Shown here one piece after another: positions 57,258 through 64,000 of a stretch of 64,000 nucleotides of DNA. The notes under the pieces were generated by a model that was not told where the DNA came from, made no database searches, and saw only the letters and a list, made by a program, of their open reading frames with translations. Within the stretch, counting starts at the first letter, position 1. Every line of letters starts with the position of its first letter. The translations under genes were made by a program, and so were the position numbers. This DNA comes from Stenogyne calaminthoides (taxonomy: Eukaryota > Streptophyta > Magnoliopsida > Lamiales > Lamiaceae). The stretch is from assembly GCA_037126765.1 (NCBI GenBank), contig JBBCBC010000012.1, positions 14,136,001 through 14,200,000 of the forward strand, read 5' to 3'.

Positions 57258-59126
57258 TTAGAAGCCATCTGGCCTATGGGCGATGAAGCTGCAAATCTGG
57301 ACTTGACGTACGTTGTCGAATCCGATGATTCTGACGAATGCTTGGGGGTACTCCTTCAAGCACTCGTCCAGTTCGTTCAACACCTGCACTGCATCAGTGC
57401 ACCCGAACATCGGCAGCTTCCACATTGTCCAGTATCTTCCGTCATAGTACCCTGGGGACCTGTTGTTCTCCCTGTACACGAATCCGTCCTGCAGTATTAT
57501 AATATAAACGAATTAATTTCACACCTCTTATATTTGTAGATAAGATTGGATTCTTTCATGGTACCAGACCCTAAAGGCTCACGCCCTATGTCCTCGTCGT
57601 AAGAGAACTCAGCCCACGGAGAGTATTAGTGAAATAATATAAACTAATTAATTATGTGAATTAATGCACCTTCAACTCCCACTCTAGGCAAGGAATGAGC
57701 TTTTCGCGGAGAAGGAATTCAACTTGCTTGAGGAGTTGTTCCCTGGTTAGAGTAGGAAGGTATGACAACGTCTCGAATTTCTTCAGTCCTTCAGTGGGCC
57801 ACACCTGCAAATTAACATGTGCGCAATTAGTGGACGACTAATATTGTACGTATTTAACGCTAAGTCTTGTACGTATCAGGTGTACCGTGCACTCATAATG
57901 AATTTTAGAATCATGTAACTTATTATACTAGAAGATACAACTTGTTTACATTGAATCATGCAATAATATTGAAATAGTTGCACGGTTCAGTGTAAACAAA
58001 ATGCATTTTTCAATATAACAAGTTGCATGGTTCTAATGCACTATGAGTGTATGGTGTATCTGGATGCACATGAGACCCACTCTTAATAAAAAGCCACTGA
58101 ACTTTTTTTTTATCGGGCAAAGTTAGATGCTAGTTGTTAGTAGTTAGTACACCAAGCACCCAAATACTCCACGAAATCGTCAATCCACCTTATAACTCCC
58201 ATAACTTCAATTCGTTCCCAAAGGGAATCGAATTTGGGTCTCCCACTCAAATGAGGAGCCCAGTGGCCACTGAACTATATATCAATTTCTATTTTGAATG
58301 GTTCTAATGCACTATGAGTGCATGATGCACCTGGATGCACATGAGATCCACTCTTAATAAAAAGTCACTGAACTATATATTAATTTTTATTTTGATAGAT
58401 CCCTAAACTATTTTTTGTTTTAAAAAAGTTCTTAAACTATATAATTCTGTTTCGCGAGACCCCTAGTAACGAGATCTCATAAATTTTGCCGATTCAGATT
58501 AATATTTTTCATTAAAATATGACACATCAATCCAACTTCAATGCTATTATATCCATATGATATTTAAGATCGAACTCAACAAAAAAAATCATCTCTAACC
58601 AATTGTTAAAAAATAGTCTTATGAAACAATAATTATATAATTTAATGACTTTTTGAAACAAAATTATAGTTTAGAAATCAAATAAAACAAGAACTATATA
58701 AATTAAGGGCCTTTAAAAATAAAAATTAATCCAGCAACCTCTCAGAAATAAAAATTGATATATAATTCAAGGGTCTTTTTATGCATATTATGTCAAACAA
58801 CCAATACTAAGCAACCGACTAATATTATTCAATAAAACCAACTAATTGGATGTGGTTTTAAAATACAATCAATTACACATTATATATAATATACATTTTA
58901 AAATGTCAATTTGTTAAGTCTAGGTAGCCTATCTAGTTAATCAAGAATGTACCTTCATGCATGAGACTCTTCCACCGTTGTTAGCGATGGTGGTGATGTC
59001 GGCGTTCTTGCGGGTGGTTGGGAAAGCGGCGGCGGACTTGAGTCCGGTGAACGGAGCCACCATGCTGGCCTGAGCCGGGATGGAGCGGCCGACGACGGAG
59101 GCGGTGGCGATCATTGACGAAGCCAT
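57258..59126 (-). CDS. rbcS: Rubisco small subunit precursor, three exons
   Basis: Exons 59126-58953, 57804-57670 and 57488-57258; introns start GT and end AG; 179 codons, the normal length. Residues 1-57 are a plastid transit peptide ([20 protein letters not shown] ... GGRVSC) and the mature chain starts MKVWP. Family signatures [30 protein letters not shown] and [12 protein letters not shown] are intact. The small subunit joins eight large subunits in the chloroplast to form Rubisco, which fixes CO2. Unusual residues against common eudicot forms: [15 protein letters not shown] (usually RKGW.PCLEFE), QVQICSF (usually QVQCISF) and a HRPDGF end. It may be a divergent paralogue, for example of the non-leaf T type, but the promoter looks light-regulated. 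No stop or frameshift, so probably functional. Confidence 0.95.
57489..57669 (-). other. rbcS intron 2
   Basis: 181 bp with a GT donor (AAG/GTGCAT) and an AG acceptor (CTGCAG/GAC). It falls at the usual position, just before the GFVYRE motif. Confidence 0.85.
57880..58084. repeat. Hairpin MITE-like repeat (copy 2) in rbcS intron 1
   Basis: Arms read GTACCGTGCACTCATAATG and, as reverse complement, ATGCACTATGAGTGTATGGT; the middle matches 1447-1619. The tail GATGCACATGAGACCCACTC is also shared. Confidence 0.6.
58093..58275 (-). mobile_element. tRNA-derived SINE in rbcS intron 1
   Basis: Body 58103-58265 on the minus strand: starts near CACTGGGCTCCTC, has a polymerase III B-box-like AATTCGATTCCC, and ends in an A-tail (T-run at 58103-58112 on the plus strand). 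Flanked by a perfect 10-bp duplication GCCACTGAAC (58093-58102 and 58266-58275). Confidence 0.7.
58300..58381. repeat. Direct duplicate of the hairpin-repeat tail
   Basis: GGTTCTAATGCACTATGAGT ... AAAAAGTCACTGAAC repeats 58029-58102 with few changes; the SINE sits in the first copy. Confidence 0.6.
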
Positions 59127-59203
59127 TTCTTTCTTTCTCTCTCACTTTACTTTCACACACACTCAATCTGCCTGCTACGTGCTGCTATTGTTCGCAGCCT
59201 CAT

Positions 59204-59212
59204 CTTTTATAG
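59204..59212 (-). promoter_or_regulatory. rbcS TATA box
   Basis: CTATAAAAG on the minus strand, about 80 bp upstream of the start codon, leaving a leader of roughly 50 bp. Confidence 0.75.
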
Positions 59213-59360
59213 TGCATGGACCCCCTTCATTCTAATTGGGCGTTCCAGATATTCATCCGACGGCCAGCAATAAATCTCGTTGGATTCGGGCGGGTTTGGG
59301 CCGTTGATTCCGTTACGGGGTGACATTTCCATTTTGTGACCACATATGGATGGATTGGTG

Positions 59361-59410
59361 CCTTATCGTTGGGCACCCTTACCAGAGCGCCACGTGGCGT
59401 TTATCTTATC
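59361..59410 (-). promoter_or_regulatory. rbcS light-responsive module: I-box, G-box, I-box
   Basis: On the minus strand: GATAAGATAA (59410-59401), CCACGTGG (59397-59390) and GATAAGG (59367-59361). GATAAG I-boxes with a CACGTG G-box are the known light-regulatory array of rbcS promoters, bound by MYB-type and bZIP/bHLH factors. It lies about 150-200 bp upstream of the TATA box. Confidence 0.8.
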
Positions 59411-59487
59411 TGCTTAGGGACACTAGTTTGAGGTTGTAACTGCAAATGCACCACAGCCTTAATTTCAAGGGAAGATGGACTTATTTT

Positions 59488-59530
59488 CACTGCAAGAAAA
59501 ATGAGCTCTCATGACATTTATAAGTGTCAT
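59488..59530 (+). repeat. CACTA-like transposon end
   Basis: CACTGCAAGAAAAATGAGC is close to the CACTACAAGAAAA terminus of plant CACTA (En/Spm) elements, followed by TGACATTTATAAGTGTCATT subterminal repeats. No partner end was found in the window, so this is a remnant or an element running off the window. Confidence 0.45.
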
Positions 59531-59585
59531 TATAGAGCACTTATTATTACATTTTGTCTATCATGACATTTTTACGACAATCTTA

Positions 59586-59876
59586 TGGCCCACTTGGTAT
59601 GACTAGGAAATGGTAATGATAATTAATGGGTATCATTGAGGGGTTAATCACTAAGGGTTATAGATTGCATTGTTATTGTTTAGCTTGAACATCAACAATG
59701 GATATCATGTCTTTCAAAAAAAAAAAACAATGGGTATCATGTGAGGTGGGTTGAGTGAGTGGGGGTAATCAATTGCTTACTTCTATTCTCATTATTTATG
59801 TATCAAAACTACCCCAGCAACATTAATAGAAGTGATTTCCATTACCCACTTTCATTATCCCCAACCAAGCAGACCC
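59586..59876. mobile_element. Tourist-type MITE
   Basis: Starts TGGCCCACTTGGTATGACTA and ends CCAACCAAGCAGACCC, imperfect inverted ends, flanked by TTA on both sides (59583-59585 and 59877-59879). A TTA duplication and such ends point to a PIF/Harbinger MITE. It sits inside the CACTA-like sequence. Confidence 0.65.
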
Positions 59877-59879
59877 TTA

Positions 59880-60265
59880 CATTGATAACGTATACTACAC
59901 TTATTAAAACTATTGGTTTTCAATTTGTAATTCATAATAAGTACACTTATTATAGTGTGTCATAATAGATGTTTAATAAATATTATTTTTAATTATTTTC
60001 ATAACACTAATTAATTTCATAATTTATAATAATAATATTGATAATTAGTATATAAATATCATTTACTCATTTAGTCGATTAAAAAAAGGAAATTAAATTG
60101 GATCAATAAGAATAAATATAATATAAATGTGTACACTTGCACTTGTCTTACATTTAAAAATAAGACATATACTAAATTCTAAATAAAATTTTAAACTTTT
60201 ATCTATCCTATCACATCCTCATAATTGTACAAGATAATGTGGTGGAGGCTCCTCTACTGATTAAG
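59880..60265. other. AT-rich sequence, no gene seen
   Basis: AAGTGTCATAATAG motifs resemble the CACTA-like subterminal repeats upstream. Otherwise no structure. Confidence 0.4.
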
Positions 60266-60640
60266 TTACACTCTTAACTTGAGGCACAAATGACTCTTAA
60301 AAGATCTAGAGCTTGCAATAGCTAATATTGCTAACTCAGTGAGGTCACTGCAACACGTTAAAATCAAGTATCTTCGAATGAACACAACCATATAAAAGTT
60401 GCATAATGCCCGTATATGTAGCTCTGTATATTTTTCCCAAGCCCAATTTCGCCAAGCACCAACAACTTTTGCTAATAATTTTGAGTGTAGCATCAGAAAC
60501 TCATGCCCATCAACTCTGACCACTTTCAAGTTCTTTAGATCCTCATCAAACCGATGGAAAATGTCAATGCAAGCTCTTGATAATCAAATGCATAGTAATT
60601 TTTTAAGAGAAGTATTACAACTTCTGAAGATAAATTAGAA
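60266..60640 (-). pseudogene. Unrecognised gene fragment
   Basis: A minus-strand frame of 88 residues (60529-60266) starting MKVVRVDGHEFLMLHSKLLA, extended upstream in frame by RFDEDLKNL and in a shifted frame by FDYQELAL. The composition is that of real protein (AWRNWAWEKYTELHI) but I cannot assign a family. Frameshifted and lacking a promoter, so probably a captured or decayed fragment. Confidence 0.4.
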
Positions 60641-60699
60641 CCAATTCAGGAGGAAAAAAAAAATTAGTCAAATTCAGTCGAAAAAAAGAACATGGAACC

Positions 60700-60736
<37 letters not shown>

Positions 60737-61366
60737 TAATGCTATATAAATGGAACAAAGTACTGAAACGTGAATTATGTTTCATTATCTGGATGAGGGG
60801 ATTTTTACCAATGGATTTGTAAATTTATTTTCAAATTCTTTTTGGTGTTTGAATGCAGAATGAAATTTATAAATTTATAAATCTTTCTTTTGAAATTCAT
60901 TGATTTCAAAATCATGGATTTTGAGTTCTTAAATTCTCCATATAATTGGAAGAATTAATAAATTTATCCCAAATTAGTGTTATTTGACATGTTCACTTTC
61001 ACCCAAATCTCTCTTCTTTTGTGTTTTTTGTAAAAATATTATTATTATTTTTTATTCTTCCTTTAATTTTTTAAATTTTTTTTATTAATATTTTTTATTC
61101 TTTCTTTAATTTTTAAAATTTTTTTAAAATAATTTTATATGTGGAGACAAAACACCGGAGGAAATAACTAGAGATGATTGTAGGAAATATTGTATTACAT
61201 CTCTGATTTACACTTGTTTCGTGCTCGTCCATTCGGGCATGAATACAAATATGGGATTTGAAAACTCATAATGGTGCTAATCATGACCGGCCATGATTCA
61301 AAAACATGGTCAAAATATGAATTGTGAAAATACGTCCAATGAAATTAATTTGATAAAATTAAATCA
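60641..61366. other. AT-rich sequence with an (AT)n microsatellite
   Basis: The (AT)n tract lies at 60706-60733. The rest is AT-rich with T-runs near 61010-61130. No coding signal. Confidence 0.5.
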
Positions 61367-61717
61367 CTACTTCAATCTTTGTATGGCTTGAAACATGCAT
61401 TCCGAATAAATAAATGTGATAAATGTGTTTACATAAAAGAGATGGTAGATAGTTATGTAATCATGTGTCTTTATGTAGATGACATACTGATCATTGGAAG
61501 TATCGATAAAATGATAAAATCCACTAAAAACATGTTAAATTCAAAATTTGACATGAAGGATATGGGAATTGCTGATGTAATACTTGAGATTAAAATTCAG
61601 AAAACATCAGACGATTTGATTCTTGCTAGAACTCCAATAGATTCTAGTCAACACTTAGCCAATGATAAAGGTGAAGGAGTGAGGCAAGTGGAGTGCTCAA
61701 GAGTGATAGGCTTTTAA
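61367..61717 (+). pseudogene. Ty1-copia reverse transcriptase fragment
   Basis: QSLYGLKHAFR, then CLYVDDILIIGSIDKM with the YVDD catalytic motif, then FDMKDMGIADVILEIKI and a stretch like the start of the copia RNase H linker (SRVIGF). About 117 residues survive; the start, end and LTRs are missing. It is not close to the SIRE-like elements of this window (LYVDDILIIG versus YVDDIIFG). Confidence 0.8.
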
Positions 61718-62586
61718 TATTTAAATCTTAATCATTAATTTTTTAAGAACAATCTTGATTTTTCAAATAGTTTATGAGTTTAACTTACATCTCAATCTTG
61801 ATTAGGATTAGGATTAATACTAGGCATCTATCAACGTATATTACGCGGGATTGAAAATGATATTTATATTACTAGTAACTGAACCCGTGCGATGCACGAT
61901 TATGATTGCATAATTAATTTGTATTAAATTTTTATAACTACAAGTATTAAAGATTTTTTCCATTCTAAAGAGACGATATATCAATATGAACTATAAGATT
62001 GATATATAATGAAGAATTATCTCACCATATTATTAGATGCAAAAAAAAAAAAAAATCGAACATTAAAAGAAAATTAAAAAATCGAACATCAAAAGCATAC
62101 ATAATTATCCTATGACTAAGAAGAAGAAAGAGGCACAAGAAAGGGTAGGATGAAAAATTGAAAATTGTGAAATAAGAAGTAGAAAAAAGAAGATTATGAA
62201 ATTTTATATTTTTAATATATATATATATATATATTTACAGGAAAGTAGATAGATAATGGAATAATTCTTATAAAATTGAAATTTATAGAATCTAAAATTT
62301 AACATATAAAGTTGAGATTTTTTTTTATTTTTAAAATCTTTAAATGTAGGGTTGATATTAAATGAAATAATGACTCTCCATTACAAAATTTCTAACAAAA
62401 AGACTATAAGATACAAATCGTCTTTAAAGTGACTCTAAGATACAATTTGTATCAAATATACCCCTCATCTCATTTTTGTATGTATTTATTATTTCATTTA
62501 AAAAAAATACCTCCCCCCACCCCCAAACCCCCAAAACGTCAAAAAGAATACCCCCAACAAACCCATTTCTGCAAACACTCCCAGAA
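61718..62586. other. AT-rich sequence, no gene seen
   Basis: Contains the palindrome CGTGCGATGCACG (61887-61899), an A-run at 62041 and an (AT)n tract near 62215-62234. The edge at 62510-62540 is C-rich. Confidence 0.4.
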
Positions 62587-62627
62587 CTCTCTCTCTCTCT
62601 CTCCCTCCCTCCCTCCCTCCCTCTCTC
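62587..62627. repeat. (CT)n / (CCCT)n microsatellite
   Basis: CTCTCT followed by CCCTCCCT units, then CTCTC. Such pyrimidine tracts are common just upstream of plant transcription starts. Confidence 0.8.
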
Positions 62628-62719
62628 AAACAAATCCCCCATCCACGCCCAAAAAAAACTCTTGCATCTCTCCCTCTCACTCTACCGCCTTCTCTCCCTC
62701 TCGCTCTTTGTCTAATATG

Positions 62720-62945
62720 GGTGGCGTTTTTTGAAGTGGTGGTTGGAGTTAGCGGATCTGCCGATTGTGGCAGAAATTTGGGGAGAGGCGGTGGTGGTTG
62801 GCGATGGCGGAGGTGGAACCGCTAGTTTAGGGTGTTGTCCCGGTGGTGACGGACGACGGCGGCAAAGGCTGCCGCCGCCAACAACCCGAGGGCACCATCG
62901 CCCTCCACCACCGCGAAGACGAAGGTACGGACCATTTAGATTTCT
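62720..62945 (+). other. GC-rich block, possible gene 5' end or fragment
   Basis: GGCGGTGGTGG and GCTGCCGCCGCC-rich sequence after a CT-rich tract, ending near a possible donor (GAAG/GTACGG), followed by T-rich intron-like DNA. No ATG opens a convincing frame. Could be a 5' untranslated exon or a repeat. Confidence 0.3.
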
Positions 62946-63549
62946 GTAATTTTTCTTTATTTTTCTATATTTTTTTAATTTCTGAATTTTGGTAATTTCT
63001 TTTTTTTTTTTAAAATATTTAGGTTTTCGATCAGATTTGTGTGATATTTATAGTGTTTCCATCAGATGGGGGTGAGGGTGGTAGAGTGGCGGCAACAATT
63101 TCTGCAAATTTGGGTTTTCTCTTTGTTTATGAATTTGAGTTTTCTGAATTTTTGTAATTTTTGTAATTTTGTTTGCAGATTTCAGTAAATTGCTGCGGAT
63201 GGAGAAGACAACTTATTTTGTGTAATTTTTATTTTTTAATGTGTGTAATTTTTGTATTTTTTTACTGTATTAATTTATAGAGTTTCATTGTATTTTTAGA
63301 ATTTGTATTTTTGTAGAAGACGATGGCATCAGATTTGTAGATTTGTATAATTTTTAGGATTTTATTTTTGCAGATTTGTTTAATTTGTAATTTAGGGTTT
63401 CTCTAGAATTTTTATTAGTATTTTTCATTTTAATTTGTTTAATTTTGTGTTGATTTTGTGTATATAGTTTTTTGTTTAATTTGTTTAATTTGTAATTAGG
63501 TGATTATATTTGCATATTAGGATTTCTGTTTAAATTAGGGCTCCATATA

Positions 63550-63880
63550 CAATATATTTTTTTTTAAATGCACTCCAGGGCTTAAAATATAATTTTTTTT
63601 TTTTTAAAAATGCACTCTGAAATACATTTTTTTTTAAAAAATGCACTTCAAAATTGGTCTAAAAACAATTTTTTTTTAAAAAAATGCACTCCAAAATACA
63701 ATTTTAAAAAAAAATTACATTCCAAAATTGGCCTAAAATACAATTTTTTTTTTTTAAAAAAAAAACCTAAATTCAATTTTTTTTTAAAAATGTACTGGTC
63801 TAAAATACAAAAAATTTTCTGAAAATTTATTTTTTGGTTAAAAAATACACTTCAAAATTGACCCTTTAAATTTAGTCAAT
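63550..63880. repeat. Degenerate T-run/TGCACTCCAAAAT tandem repeat
   Basis: Units of about 45-60 bp: T-run, A-run, TGCACT(C/T)CAAAATTGG, TCTAAAATACAA. At least five units with varying homopolymer length. Confidence 0.65.
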
Positions 63881-64000
63881 TTTTTTTTTTTTAAATTTGT
63901 AATGTGGTCCCAACATAGAAGAAATAGGACGTTGATTTTTGAAATTTGAGAATGAAAGGAAAGGATAAAAAATGGGCAGCCTAAAACTAGGGGAAAGGTC

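Larger units (their letters stand above)
57805..58952 (-). other. rbcS intron 1, enlarged by repeats
   Basis: 1148 bp with donor AAG/GTACAT and acceptor TTGCAG/GTGTGG, at the conserved position before VWP. It contains a hairpin repeat, a SINE and a local duplication, which explain its length. Confidence 0.85.

Noticed and set aside
61855..61900. Helitron-type terminus suspected from the GTGCGATGCACG palindrome
   Set aside because: No CTRR end with hairpin and no A/T insertion site could be defined.
62429..62949. Pro/Ser-rich and Gly-rich frames around the CT microsatellite
   Set aside because: Low-complexity translation of simple repeats; the one in the GC block starts at TTG, not ATG.

Overview
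The window is nuclear DNA of a flowering plant, most likely a eudicot. It holds one recognisable host gene, a three-exon nuclear rbcS gene (Rubisco small subunit, minus strand, 57258-59126) with a light-type promoter. Almost everything else is a stack of transposable elements. Long AT-rich flanks, tRNA-iMet primer-binding sites and several plant DNA-transposon families (Mutator-like, hAT, Stowaway, Tourist, perhaps CACTA) fit this. I cannot name the species.

Layout. 1-1632: AT-rich DNA with a foldback repeat whose core is telomere-like. 1633-14712: a small Mutator-like element (TIRs about 190 bp, perfect 9-bp target duplication) into which two elements inserted: element A (2051-13133, plus strand, duplication AAATG) and a solo LTR (13559-14430, duplication AAAAG). 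14748-55603: a hAT-like element split by about 40 kb of retroelements: the 5' end of a plus-strand copia element F (about 15100-16177 and 49364-50337), element B (16178-49363, minus) inside F, solo LTR D1 (26738-28279, duplication GCTCT) in the primer-binding site of B, element D (29252-48550, minus, duplication TTTAG) inside the 5' LTR of B, element E (40469-44174, minus, duplication CATAC) inside the gag of D, and a truncated minus-strand copia element C (50337-55186). 55604-57257: MITE and repeat-rich flank. 57258-59410: rbcS and its promoter. 59411-64000: more MITE, copia and simple-repeat debris.

Elements A, B, D and E belong to a Sirevirus-like (SIRE/Maximus) branch of Ty1-copia: very long LTRs (1.3-2.1 kb), a tRNA-iMet primer site, a long Gag with a coiled-coil tail, and a SIRE-like integrase end. 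B carries the most complete Gag-Pol. A has lost nearly all of Pol and the Gag zinc knuckle, and E has no coding capacity, so both probably depended on proteins from B-like relatives. The most notable feature is a large third ORF between RNase H and the 3' LTR in A, B and D. It has a conserved N-terminal block, a long acidic, coiled-coil-like middle and a conserved C-terminal block. It sits where env-like genes lie in Sireviruses, but I see no signal peptide or membrane segment.

All retroelement reading frames shown here are broken by stops, frameshifts or deletions. They are described as found and no repaired version is given.
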